The translations under genes were made by a program, and so were the position numbers. Shown in pieces: positions 33,786-44,130 of a stretch of DNA of 64,000 nucleotides. Location of the stretch: assembly GCF_037126465.1 (NCBI RefSeq), contig NW_026999353.1, positions 1,364,001 to 1,428,000 on the forward strand, in the 5' to 3' direction. The DNA comes from Ornithodoros turicata (Eukaryota > Arthropoda > Arachnida > Ixodida > Argasidae). The notes under the pieces are model-generated. The model saw only the letters and a list, made by a program, of their open reading frames with translations, did no database searches and was not told the origin of the DNA. Numbering within the stretch: position 1 is the stretch's first letter; every line of letters begins with the position of its first letter.

Positions 33786-34187
33786 CTCGAACCAAAGTAC
33801 GGCAGCCCATTCGTCGGAACCATTCGAAGATGTCTAAGATTAACCACCGCGCACCTACCTGAGATTCCGGAACTGTACCGACGGATACCCATTCGTGCTC
33901 GCGGTGTGCTGCGTGCTACTACACGGAAAACGTAGTGCGCGTGTGATATCGAAAGTGAAGGCATATCTTTTCCAATTCAAGGATGTAACTGTTTACATTT
34001 TGAATAGGATACGACACACATTCATCTGGTTCATTTCCGCAAGTGAAATGAAATCATACGTGGAACCCGGCAAGCCAGACGAACTGGTACTGAGCCCGCG
34101 TACTCAAAATATCACGAGTGTTCGACCGAGTACATAAGGGCTATTCGCCATGCAAAGCGCAAGTTTTATTCCACGGAGCTTACTTCT

Positions 34188-34937
34188 ATGTTATCTAATA
34201 ATCCTCACAAATTTTGGAAAATTATTAATCCACCGGCGCGCGATCCCATCCGCCTGACTAACCCCGACGGATCAGCAATGTGTGACGCCGACTGTGCGAC
34301 TGTCTTTAACGAAGCGTTTGTCAGTGTGTTTACGCATGACGACCGTCAAAGTTTCCCCCGTGCTCTCACATCCACCGGCGCTTTCACTCCTATGCCCAAA
34401 ATTGTGGTCTCCCAGCCCGGGATACTTCAGATAATTGAGAACATAAAATTATCGCACTCTTGTGGACTTGATACCATCAACTCTAAGGTACTTAAAAATA
34501 CCAAAGAACCCTCGTCCATGTTCCTGACCTTCATCTTCACGCAATCACTTGAACAGGGGCACGTGCCCCACGACTGGCGACAGGGCAAGGTCGTCCCCTT
34601 TTTCAAAGGCGGCGATAGGGCATCTCCCCTCAATTATCGTCCCATTTCCCTAACTAGTATTCCGTGCAAAATTATCGAACACGTAATTTACTCAGCTATC
34701 TCGTCTCACCTCGAAGGCAACAATTTCTTTTTTGCTCAACAACATGGTTTTCGTAAGGGCTTTTCATGCGAAACCCAGCTCTCCCTATTCACCTTTGATA
34801 TCCTCTCCAATATGGATCGTGGAGTCCAAACAGATGCAGTCTTTCTTGATTTTAAAAAAGCATTTGATTCTGTGTCACATTCAGGTCTTGTACACAAACT
34901 TTCGCTCCTTAACCTACATTCCGACGTCTTTAGCTAG
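34188..34937 (+). pseudogene. LINE reverse transcriptase, N-terminal half, ending at an in-frame amber codon
   Basis: Within 249 residues are the pre-palm helical region (NPHKFWKIINP, FNEAFVSVFT), the thumb-proximal segment HDWRQGKVVPFFKGGD, then NYRPISLTS, QHGFRKGFSCETQL and DAVFLDFKKAFDSVSHS, the first catalytic Asp motif. The frame is continuous with the next one at 34941; only TAG at 34935-34937 interrupts it where relatives carry Trp before I-x-SYL. One TGG to TAG change would explain the break. Intact relatives copy their own RNA by target-primed reverse transcription. Confidence 0.88.
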
Positions 34938-34940
34938 ATC

Positions 34941-35912
34941 GTGAGTTACCTTTCTAAAAGAGCTCAAACAACCATTGTAAACAACTCCTCTTCGGCCTTC
35001 CTCCCTGTTTATTCGGGTGTACCCCAAGGTTCTGTTCTTGGTCCTCTTCTATTTCTTATATTTATAAATGACCTCCCGCACTCCATCTCATCCTCCATCA
35101 GGCTTTTCGCCGATGACTGCGTACTATACCGTGCTATTAAATCCCGTTCAGATCAAATAACCCTTCAGCAAGACCTTGCGTCAATTTCCAACTGGTGTTC
35201 CTTTTGGCGTCTTCCCTTAAATGCTTCCAAGTGCTGCCATGTTTCATTTTCTCGCTCTAGGTCCCCCCTCACGTATCAATACCACATTGACCAGTCGGTT
35301 GTCAACACTTCTGATAACTGCAGGTATTTAGGGCTTCATTTCTCATCAAATCTTTCCTGGTCAGATCACGTTCATACCATTGTAAGGGAAGCAAATCGTA
35401 AACTTGGCTTCATACGTCGTAACCTTAGGCCTGCTCCCCCGGACGTCAAACGTCTTGCTTACCTAACCCTAATTAGGCCCAAATTAGAGTATGCCTGCAG
35501 CATATGGGATCCCTACCAATCAACTCTTACGGATCTTCTCGAGTCCATTCAAAATCGTGCAACCCGTTTTATTTTGTCCAACTACTCATATCCGTCTAGT
35601 ATTACCTTGTTAAAGTCATCCATCGATCTTCCCCCTCTTGCACTCCGTAGAAGATATTTTTGTTTGTGTCTCTTTCACAAGTTTTACATCAATCAAGCCA
35701 TCCGACCCTCTTTCATTGCACCAGCACACTACGTCTCCGCCCGGACTGATCACACATGCAAAGTTGAGCATATCCATTGTCGTTCATCCCAGTTTCTCAA
35801 TTCCTTCTTTCCACATGCTATTGACATTTGGAATGACCTTCCCCAATCCATTACCACCATCTCTGATGTTTCTGCATTTCGCAGAGAGTTGTGTTCCTTT
35901 TTTGAATTATAA
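34941..35912 (+). pseudogene. LINE reverse transcriptase, C-terminal half
   Basis: The 323-residue frame is in the same frame as the upstream half. It carries GVPQGSVLGPLLFLIFINDLP, the catalytic FADD at residues 56-59, NASKCCHVSFSR, the YLGLHFSSNLSWSDHV primer-grip region, and the C-terminal YACSIWDP, QNRATRFIL and HAIDIWNDLP motifs found in CR1/L2 elements. The domain is complete, and apart from the amber codon no other lesion is visible. This is the best-preserved LINE RT in the window. Confidence 0.9.
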
Positions 35913-36140
35913 AGTGTGTCTCATTTACTTGTATTATTTTGTTTGTGTGTTACTGAACATATGTAACCTCGCGTACTAGTTATATTAATATTCCATGATA
36001 AGGCAAGCCTGAGCGATGGGCGATATATTAATATATTCATTATGTGATAGTGCTTGTTGTATTATTAGTTCACACCCCCCTCATGTAACGCCCCTCGCGA
36101 GCATTTGAGGTATTCGCATAAATAAATAAATAAAAAACCC

Positions 36141-36760
36141 TTGGTCGTAAGTGGCGAGGAAAGCGCCACGTCGAAATTACGTAAAGCTACCTTACGTTAC
36201 CTGCTTACCGCCTCTTTAATGGTGAACCCGAATTTCGGTGTATGTCATTCGCCACAAGAAGGCTTTTGTTGGTTGTGTCCTAGGCACTACATATTCTGTT
36301 CCTTCACATTGTGGTGCTTGCTGTATTGGTCAGTCGGGGCGGTGCTTGAATGTCAGACTTTTGGGACATGCTTCGACCATTCGCCGCATCCCATCAGGCC
36401 ACCTTGGCCTACACCGTAGGGATTCCAAATGCATACGATGCTTAGAAAAAAAAAAAAACTGTTCTGTGCAGGAATACTGAAAAGGCTATACGCGAGATAA
36501 CTGAACCCTTTTGTTTTCACAAAAAAATGGGATGCAGTGTATCAGCGCCCCATTCCTTGCGCTGACTGACCTAGAAAAAGATTTTCTAAACGTGGAATGT
36601 GGGGTTGACCTTGGATACCCACGTGGACCCCACTAAGGGAAGGATATTTTGTGTAGCTAGTGCGCCACCTATCATTCTTGCGATTGTATAAATATGCCTC
36701 TGCAAATAAAATTCCTGTCAGTTGTGAGTCTAGAGATGCGTTCGTCTCCTTGTTTTAACC
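36141..36760 (+). pseudogene. Penelope-like element 3' fragment with GIY-YIG endonuclease
   Basis: 36238-36480 gives a broken GIY-YIG domain: TTYSVPSHCGACCIGQSGRCLNVRL (here YSV and CIG in place of GIY and YIG), then GHLGLHRRDSKC, with the frame lost beyond an A-rich tract at 36447-36459. An upstream frame at 36141-36237 encodes a short basic linker. The 3' end contains 'gcaaataaaattcctgtcag' near 36700, typical of PLE tails. It is a different family from the pair at 19.5-21.7 kb. Confidence 0.78.
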
Positions 36761-39180
36761 CCCTTCGTCCTGTGTGAGTACTGCAGTGTAGCGATATGAT
36801 CCTGTACTTGCTCTTATCGTGAGATAAATCATATGGGATCACTCATAAGTCCAATACCATGCCACATAGAATAGGTGGGATCCCATAACAATATGTTACA
36901 GTGTGATTTGGGACATATAGGAACCCATGTCAGTCCTATAGATATATAAATGGGATGTATAGGATCCAGTAGGGGAAGGAAGCGTTTCGTAACAGATTTC
37001 GTTCAACGAAAGAGAAAATGACACTGTCCTACTTACGAAGGTCAGAACAAAGGGAGTCATACGTACAGTAACTGAAGCGAAGTTTCAGTGGGTTTCGGTA
37101 AATATCCAAGTTGCGCATCTGCGCCGCGATGTTCGCTAGTTCTCTGAAACGCTTGTAAGTACACCGGGCATACACGGACAGCGAACAAAGGAAAATACTG
37201 TGACTCTCGATTCCCTCATGGCGTCTCGACGACATATCCGATATACCATCAGCAGTGCAGCTTGTAATAAATGTTACCGGGCTGTTCATTAATAATAGCA
37301 ACGAAGAGAAGCTATGACCGATTCAGTGCCTTGTTAAAGCTCAATTTCTCAGTGTTGTGGTGAAATGTGTTACATACACAGAGGCTGCTAAGGACTCAAT
37401 TTCAGGATGATTATGTCCGTACGTCGCATCACCGATAATCCTTCTCTGCTTTGGTGCGAGGTGGAAAGAAGAAAGGAAAAACGACAACGAGGAAACGAGA
37501 TAAAGGCGTCCGATACACTTTGGTCATTTCAGAGGGTCACGTTGACTGTGATGATGGCGCCACGTGCCTCAGAGAAAATGTGGCAGCGCCGACTGCCGCT
37601 TCACATGTGAGGGCATGTAAAGAGTGGCGCCGTACGCGTACGGGGTTGTCATCGCCCACAGCGGAGACGGTATTGCGTGTGTGTGCGGACGTAATAGGCG
37701 TTTCTGAACCTAAACCTATTGCTCCTCTGTTGAACATTGAACTGTGCCTCTCGACTCGCACGGCCGCACCCATGAAATCAGCGATCAGCTGTTCTCGTTT
37801 TTGTGGAGCGCACACTGAACTGTTTGCTGTTCGCGGCACAGGTACTTAATGCGAGTGGGAGAGGTTCGGCGGTATTTCTGTGGATTCGTGGGTGCATCAA
37901 CGAAGACCGGCATAGCTCTAGGGATGGCTGTGTGTGCGACAGCTAATGTCTTTCTCCGTCTCTGCATGCGTGTGTGTGCGCGCACGTGCGCTTGTTTGGG
38001 AAGCTTGAGCTCTGCCCTGAGACATATACAATAATATAAATATTATACTACTGCGCGCAAGTGACGTATCCTCTATGTCCTGGGGTCTCGTCTTGATACA
38101 ATGAGAAATAGTGCAACGGACTTAATGAAAAGCGTTGCTGCACGCTAGCTGGGTTCCAGAGTGTTTGTGTGCTGAACTGAACATTTTTGTAAAACAACTT
38201 CAATATATTGCAGATGTAGCGACATAGTTTCCTTGGTTTTGTCGCATATTGCGTTCACTTCCTCTGCTTTCTGTTTTCCCCAGGTGGATAGCCCGCTTCG
38301 GCTATCGTGGCCTCCATAGGGGTCCTGACCCACAGTTTTGGAAACACTGAGGTATACTAATAGCGTTACATATGACACATTGTAATGTACTGCAGCCAGC
38401 TTTACTGCTTGACTCTTAATTCGCACGGTTACTACTTCACGGTTGTTTGAATAACTTTCATCTGACACTGTACCATTGAATAGGAATTTTCCATTATGAC
38501 TTTGTATTATTTTTCGTTTACGATGCTCCCACACTAATCTTGGTGGCAGATTCTATCTCATTAAATTCCTTTTCAGTTATATTTCCCACCGCGTACAGCA
38601 TAAAGCGCAAATATGGATACTTTACGGAATTTCGTTTCTATGAAACTACGTTGATGACTGTGCTACCAGATGTTCCAGTTTTGTATTGTTGCAAATTTTG
38701 TTCACTTCTTCTGTCTAAGCAGACCCTAACAAATTGTTCTTTTTTTCTTTCTCATTCAAAAACTTTTCGCTCTTATTGGCTTGACCTTTACATTCCCCGC
38801 TTTCACCGTAAAGTGCATTGAGTCTTTCGGCCACTCCTGTTCGTTCCCTTGAAAAGTAACTTGTATGTTATTCCCCTTCGAAAGAACATTATAGATGCTC
38901 GAATCATTCTTTTTATTTCACACTCAAGGAGTACTCAGAATCATCTCGTTTTGATTGAGGCTGATCAGTGGTGCACATATTGGATAACCAAGATTCCTTA
39001 TTCAGGGTTTCAAGCTGATGTTTCATGACGCCCGAACACTTCCCACTATAACGCAGTTGGTTACACTGCTTGCATTTTACCGGCTGATCGCTTATCGACA
39101 CAGATGTGGTTGTGGCTGCAGTCCAGTGGAGACAAGTAACATAATGAGTGAAATAAGCAATGCGAGTGACTGCGCCTCAG
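36761..39180. other. stretch without recognisable genes
   Basis: No family motif was found in the frames here. The longest, about 130 codons at 37451-37849 (first true ATG later) and 38145-38534 on the minus strand, show no conserved domain, and the two overlapping frames around 37.5-37.8 kb are shadows of each other. Confidence 0.4.
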
Positions 39181-39241
39181 ATTAGTACGGGTAGCACGGA
39201 TTAGTTCACGTTCCGTATGCCCCCACAGGACTGCGGAGCAC

Positions 39242-39447
39242 CCAGAGGTACCCGGGTTCGAATCCCGGTGCCGGCTGCGCCGTCTGGGGTTTTTCATGGG
39301 TTTTCCTCAGACGCATTCAGACATATGTCGGCACAGTTCCCTTAGAAGTCGGCCCAGGACGCACATTCCCGTAGGGCGTCAGACGTGACGTTGGCCACAT
39401 ACGTGAGGCCGACAACGGCAAGCCCTGTCACCACCACCACCACCACC
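39242..39447 (+). mobile_element. 5'-truncated tRNA-derived SINE with (CAC)n tail
   Basis: It starts 'ccagaggtacccgggttcg' (tRNA box B), lacks box A, continues with 'gtctggggtttttcatgg' and ends in (CAC)n. Target duplication actgcggagcac flanks it at 39230-39241 and 39448-39459. Confidence 0.88.
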
Positions 39448-39760
39448 ACTGCGGAGCACAGCCGATTGCTGATGTGTTAAAGACGTCATATTCATTAGCG
39501 TTGAACTTGAAAAGCACGTTGTGATCTGTTGCCGTCAGGCCGATGAGGATAGTAGCGTCTGTAGAGGGCGGTTGATTCGTTTATCTAAAGAAGATGGCTC
39601 GGGTTAGTCCATGTTCCGTATGGCCCCACAGGACTGCGGAGCTGAGCCGACGTAATCTTGGTTATAAAGCAATCATTGCGGAAGTGTTGAACACCCCATA
39701 TTCGTTACCGTTGAACTTGAAATACACGTTGCGATCTGTTGCTGCCATGCCGGTGAGGAT

Positions 39761-39915
39761 ACCTAAGCAGCACAATGTACTGAAAGTCGAGTGCAATAGG
39801 GGTGGACGGGTAGGTGGAAGGCCTTGAACAGACTCCTGAAACTAAAAAACATGGATGAGACACAAACCTTCCACCCCTATGGCACTGAACTTTCAGTACA
39901 TTGTGCTGTTTGGGG
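39761..39915. mobile_element. MITE with 45-bp terminal inverted repeats
   Basis: 39762-39806 and the reverse complement of 39870-39915 are about 85 percent identical ('cagcacaatgtactgaaag' is shared exactly). Comparison with the empty site in copy 1 gives a net insertion of 155 bp. It has no coding capacity. The superfamily is unknown because the target duplication is at most one or two bases. Confidence 0.88.
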
Positions 39916-39960
39916 AGTAGCGTCTGTAGGGCGCGGTTGTTCCGTATATCTAAAGAACAC

Positions 39961-40730
39961 AGCACGCACAAGAACGCAAACGAGCCATTCGTTTAAATAA
40001 TTGGATATCAGGTTTTGCAAACAGGAGCGATACAGTGAGCAGGCAAAACAGAGAGGCGGACAGAGTGAAAGACCAACAGACGGCGCAGCTCGTCTCACGT
40101 CACAGAGCTAGCATATTACAACGCTTCACAGTTTAAACTGAACTGCTCAGAGTTGTTGTTGTTTTTTAGAAGTTTAATGGTGACTAGTAGTCTGCCTCAA
40201 AAGGCAGACTACTAGTTAGGTTACAACTAGTAGGTTAGGTTAGGACTACTAGTACAGGTTACGTTGTACTTTAATATCATGTGATGTCGATCCGCCAATC
40301 CGCTGCCGACTTTCGACAACTTTCTGGTTTGCGAATGTTGAGGGTCGCCTCATTTCAGTTTCTAAAAGTGCTCAACATGAATTAGTACGAAAAGTACGAA
40401 GAACTGAAAGGTGATGAGTAGCTGTGTGATCACACAGTCAAGTTCTGCGTGATGCTATTCTGAAACATTGTCGTTATATTTCACTTTGCAGCTTGTTTAA
40501 CCTGTAAGTCGTGTGATTTGTATTTATGTGATTTTTTGTTTAGGGGAAGGTGTCGTGTGGTGAAAAATGTTGGTATCTTCCACTTACTTGTGAACCCTAC
40601 ACCACTTTATCGTATTTTGAGAACGCGAGCGTCACGATCATGAACATCGATATGCAGACATAATTTCTAGGAAATGTTGCAATTTCAAGTTTTTTTTTTT
40701 TTTATGGGAGCTTCAAAAATGCCGAGGAGG
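39961..40730. other. intergenic sequence with a perfect small hairpin
   Basis: At 40183-40197 and 40202-40216 the arms actagtagtctgcct and its complement are perfect, with a four-base loop. Degenerate 'actagta' and 'taggtt' repeats follow to 40260. No gene is seen. Confidence 0.6.
40183..40216. repeat. perfect 15-bp inverted repeat
   Basis: actagtagtctgcct is followed by caaa and then by the exact complement. There is no T-run, and no context suggesting a transcription terminator in a eukaryote. Confidence 0.9.
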
Positions 40731-40948
40731 TACAGCTTGGGACAAAAGTTCACGGAACACGGCACTGAGGTATTTCTTCATCGGGACCTCCCCCTTGTAG
40801 ATATTACGAAGGGATCGAAAAGAAACAGGTGACCGGATATTCTGTCCGTCCCTCAGTTTGTGTGTCCACCCCTGTCTGCCACTAGGGTGTCACCCAAATA
40901 GAGAAATGTGACACTCCGGTGTTCCGTAAACTTCTGTCCCAAGCTGTA
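40731..40948. mobile_element. Tc1/mariner-type MITE, TA-flanked
   Basis: This 218-bp element (counting the TA at each end) has termini 'tacagcttgggacaaaagtt' and the complement of 'aacttctgtcccaagctgta', imperfect inverted repeats of about 32 bp. TA dinucleotides occur at both ends. It is non-coding. Confidence 0.88.
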
Positions 40949-41348
40949 CTTCAATGCAATATATTACTTTTCTTGTGAGCTTCCGCAAATCCAAGAGTCC
41001 TGCTCGCCACTGGTATGAATGAAGGGTGAGGCGCCCAGGCCTCAAGCTTTATTCAATTACGCATAAAAACTTCACTGAAGTGAGGAATTGGTTAGAGCAT
41101 TCACTAAGTACCATCACTACCAGGATAACGCCTGTGTTTCTCACTGCTTTTCGCTTCAATTATTCAGTATAGATTCACCGAAAGGAAAACTTGTGAGATG
41201 GCTATTTGCAGCAATGCGAACCTGTACGGATGAACAGGGAAAGGACCGACGCCGCAAGCAACGAAAAATACCTTTTGATGAACCGTATATGGCATCGCCC
41301 CTTTAAAAAAATGCTTAGTGTTCCGTTGTAGTTATCACGAATGTCAAT
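40949..41348. other. unique sequence 5' of the BEL element
   Basis: No motif is recognised. 41349-41353 (actcc) is the left target duplication of the BEL element. Confidence 0.5.
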
Positions 41349-41353
41349 ACTCC

Positions 41354-41497
41354 TGTTATGGTTTTGGGTTGGGTTTGCTGCGCTCGTGCGCACACGATGG
41401 GGTCACGCGAGGGTGTGCTGGTTGGTGCTCGCACATCAGTTCTTGAATCGCAACAGTAAAGACTGTCCTACTGTTACTGCCTTGGCATTCCTCAATA
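41354..41497 (+). repeat. BEL 5' LTR
   Basis: It runs from 'tgttatggttttggg' to 'cctcaata'. It is about 95 percent identical to 42471-42614, so the element is not recent. 'cagtaaagac' may lie in the R region. Confidence 0.9.
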
Positions 41498-41520
41498 ATT
41501 TTGGTGCCGAAACCCGGGAA

Positions 41521-42455
41521 GAAGCGCCCTTACCAAAGGCTCGCGTTACCCAGCCGTTTCCTTTCGAGGTGGTGGGCGTTGACTTTGCCGGGCCACTGTA
41601 CTATACGAAGTCCAGCGGCGCTCATCGGAAGTCTTACGTCGCGTTATTCTCCTGCGCGGTTACACGGGCAATAGACCTGGAGGCGGTGACTGATCAAGGA
41701 TTCGACACTTTTTTTATGGCATTCAACCGGTTTGTCGCGCGTACAGGCCTGCCCAAAAGGTATGCTCAGACAACTTCCTCACTTCAAGAAGGCATCTCGG
41801 CAAATCCCGGCCACGCTGCCCACGGAATTCCAGGACGTGCTAGACCATGCTGCATCTCGTCGGGTGACGTGGGAATTCATCGTAGAGAGAGCAGCGTGGC
41901 GGGGAGGCTTCTGGGAACACATGGTACGTTCAGTAAAGGAAGCTTTAAGGAGGACCCTGAAAAGAAGCGAGCTGAGTTTCCAGGAGTTACAGACAGTCCT
42001 CACTGACGTTGAGGCGATCGTCAACTCGGAAGATCCACGAAAGATCCAGAAGACACTCAGGCTCTTTCGCCATCACATCTACTGCTAGGGAAGAGGTTGA
42101 CAGCGCTACCACCGTTGAATTCCTGTCGCGTAGCATCAGCACCCTCTGATCCGGCAGGAGTACTGCAGTCAAGGGAAAGGCTCCGTAACGCCTACTGGAA
42201 GAAATGGTCCTCAGAATATTTGCTGCAGCTACGTTCTGCCAAACTCAGTCGCCGAACGGCCCCCGGCCATATCCAGCAACACGACCTATAGTCTTGCTTG
42301 CAGATCAACGGACGCCCCGAATGCTATGGAAGCTTGCACGTGTGGAGCAAGTGCATCCTGGCCGTGACCATCGGGTCCGGTCATGCACTCTGAAAACGTC
42401 CAGCGTGGCAACCATTCGGAAGCCGGTCCAACTTCTGCATCAGCTGGAGCTGTAA
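41521..42455 (+). pseudogene. BEL integrase and pol C terminus, deleted and frameshifted
   Basis: The first frame reads EEAPLPKARVTQPFPFEVVG, then VDFAGPLY (first catalytic Asp), YVALFSCAVTRAIDLE and FNRFVARTGLPKR. Near 41765 the segment with the second Asp is missing and the frame shifts to ASRRVTWEFIVERAAWRGG and FWEHMVRSVKEALRRTL, which holds the Glu. After a stop at 42086 a third frame gives YWKKWSSEYLLQLRSA, then LLADQRTPRMLWKLARV and TIRKPVQLLHQLEL, the usual BEL pol end. It cannot be an active integrase. The coding start directly follows the primer binding site, which shows that the upstream genes were lost. Confidence 0.9.
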
Positions 42456-42470
42456 CGTTGGGCGGGGGAG

Positions 42471-42614
42471 TATTATGGTTTTGGTTTGGGTTTGCTGCGC
42501 TCGTGCGCACCCGATGGGGTCACGCGAGGGTGTGCTGGTTGGTGCTCGCACATCAGTTCTTGAATCGCAACAGTAAAGACTGTCATACTGCTACTGACTT
42601 GACATTCCTCAATA
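42471..42614 (+). repeat. BEL 3' LTR
   Basis: It begins 'tattatggttttgg' (one change from the TG end of the 5' LTR) and ends 'cctcaata', directly followed by the actcc duplication. Confidence 0.9.
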
Positions 42615-42619
42615 ACTCC

Positions 42620-43619
42620 ATTGCGTTGTCAAATGCTACCTATGAGCCTATGGTGCATGCGAAACCTAGCAGGATAGATTCACACTTTATTAAAACCGTG
42701 AGAAATCAAAGCCACGAGTCAAGTGAGAATGAATGATGGAGGCTGTTAAATTGCGAGAGACAAGCAGTTAAAAGTAGAAAGAGGTAGCATTCCCACAGAA
42801 ACTCAAAAAGTACTCAACAAATTTTGTATTGAATAACATCCAATAGATATAGAATTGAGCTCCCTTCAGCCAGCTCAACACAAGTGCAATAGTAATTCTG
42901 CAATGCATTCTCTATTGAGGTTTGTGAACTAAAATTTTTATTTAGTTCTCTTTGGGCTAACACAAAATGAACAGAACCAAATTTTCACAGAAATTCAAAA
43001 CTGATTTTTCTAAAGGCAAGGCCGCACGCAAACTTGCAGACGTGAATGATCACATGATGACTCTCAGCAAGTTCTCGCTTCTTATCTGCTGCCTGGTGCT
43101 TCACTTCAAGCATACTTTCGAGCATGACCTTCACACAATTCCTCTGAAGTCAGTCATATACGCGTAGAAGCTCCCCTGTCTCTCACCTGCTGTTGAATTA
43201 CTGTCTCCGTCTTTCAACGCCTCTACATGGCTTATAACCACAGCCAACAATTTAGTAAGTGCACAATAGATAATCGATCCTCCCCCGAGATTATGTCCCT
43301 CTTCCACGCATTAACCTATGTTTGTTTTATTAGAAAAAATGACTTAGGCCGGGGGCAAGTTGCGAAGAGAACGAAGCGATAAATTTTTAGTAATATCTAC
43401 AGCGACGTTCTTCTCAGAGGAACGAACCTAGAGCCCAAGCAGCTGTTTCCTGCAGCGTGAAACAGTTCTGGTGATATTCAGAACTCGAATGTGGATTTCT
43501 TTATTTTATTTTTACTTTCACAGAGATATAACAATGTAGGAGAGCAGCCGGATATATCGTGTTTCAGCGAGTCGGGTTTCATGTTGTATTTACCAAAGCT
43601 GTGATCGAAAATTGCTTAC
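42620..43619. other. sequence between BEL and the caspase exons
   Basis: Any further 3' exons of the caspase gene would lie here on the minus strand. I could not find the A-C-x-G active-site exon or a p10-like sequence. A minus-strand open stretch at about 43143-43262 (LLAVVISHVEALKDGDSN) ends in a stop but has no recognised family and no clear acceptor. Confidence 0.4.
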
Positions 43620-43798
43620 CTCAAAGAAAAATAGTTTGGGCTTCCCGGCAAGGCTTGGACAAGCACTCTCCGTGAAAGCACAGAAGATATCTTGTGCTCG
43701 AACTGTTTCTCCGTCTGAACAAACTATGACGTCGTCCTTCCCGTGGCTATACACAAAGCAGACGAAGCAGTCGGACTGCGAATGATCCACAGAAGCCA
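43620..43798 (-). CDS. caspase p20 domain, exon carrying the catalytic His
   Basis: This 179-nt exon lies between a 'gttcag' acceptor and a 'gtaagc' donor. It encodes VDHSQSDCFVCFVYSHGKDD, with the SHG motif holding the catalytic His of caspases, then SDGETVRAQDI and CPSLAGKPKLFFFE. Caspases are cysteine proteases that cleave after Asp in apoptosis or immunity. The exon stops one residue before the expected A-C-x-G active-site Cys. The last codon is GAG (Glu), where most caspases have Gln in QAC. It joins the previous exon in phase. Whether the gene is complete or a fragment cannot be told here. Confidence 0.85.
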
Positions 43799-43895
43799 CT
43801 GAACATGATCGGAAACAAATAAAAGTAAATTACTCTCCTCAACACAAAAACGGCGACGCCGCAGTATGTTATTACGTGAGAAAATCACGACTTAC

Positions 43896-44037
43896 AATCT
43901 GCAAAAGCACGTCGCATCTTTTCCAATGAGACATTGTCATAACGTTTAAGTTCAAAGCGAAGGATTCCACCAAAGGCTTTGCTTATCATCATGAACTCTT
44001 CTTCGGTCTCTGATCGTATACCCATGCAAGGAATCTC
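43896..44037 (-). CDS. caspase p20 domain, preceding exon
   Basis: This 142-nt exon lies between acceptor 'ttgcag' and donor 'gtaagt'. It starts in phase 0 with EIPCMGIRSETEEEF, continues FGGILRFELKRYDNVSLEKM and ends RRAFAD plus one nucleotide. This matches the segment before the His motif in caspases (the 'F..LGF.V....L...EM' region). With the next exon it gives about 107 continuous codons without a stop. The 97-bp intron between them is compact. No more upstream exon is recognised before 44.6 kb. Confidence 0.8.
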
Positions 44038-44130
44038 CTGCAAATAAGCGACATCCAAGGTCATACTACAGTGATTGTGCAAAGCAACGCAGCGAAAAAT
44101 GGATTTAAGGTTGCGTATATCATTTTTCAA

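Larger units (their letters stand above)
34060..36138 (+). mobile_element. CR1/L2-like LINE, 5'-truncated, nearly intact RT
   Basis: Coding similarity begins near 34080 (AIRHAKRKFYST linker) and continues through a complete RT to 35912. The 3' untranslated region ends in an (ATAAA)-type tail at 36117-36138. The endonuclease is missing through 5' truncation, and I found no flanking duplication. Confidence 0.85.
39190..39960 (+). repeat. tandem duplication, one copy holding a SINE and the other a MITE
   Basis: Copy 1 (about 39190-39590) and copy 2 (about 39594-39960) share 'ttccgtatg(g/c)ccccacagg', 'actgcggagc', 'cgttgaacttgaaa', 'gatctgttgc', 'gtagcgtctgtag' and 'atctaaagaa' in the same order. 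Copy 1 is interrupted at 39242-39447 by a SINE and copy 2 at 39761-39915 by a MITE. Each copy therefore shows the other's empty site. Confidence 0.85.
41354..42614 (+). mobile_element. internally deleted BEL/Pao retrotransposon with both LTRs
   Basis: The 1,261-bp element is bounded by 144-bp LTRs (41354-41497 and 42471-42614) and a 5-bp target duplication actcc (41349-41353 and 42615-42619). A primer binding site begins immediately after the 5' LTR (tggtgccgaaacccggga, 41502-41519) and a polypurine tract (gggcgggggag, 42460-42470) precedes the 3' LTR. Between them only integrase and the pol C terminus remain; gag, protease, RT and RNase H are missing. The LTRs differ at about 7 of 144 positions. 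Confidence 0.93.

Noticed and set aside
37451..37849. A 132-codon frame (and its 100-codon antisense partner)
   Set aside because: The start is not an ATG, there is no motif, and open frames on both strands suggest compositional openness.
43143..43262. Possible C-terminal caspase exon on the minus strand
   Set aside because: It lacks p10 motifs and a convincing splice acceptor.
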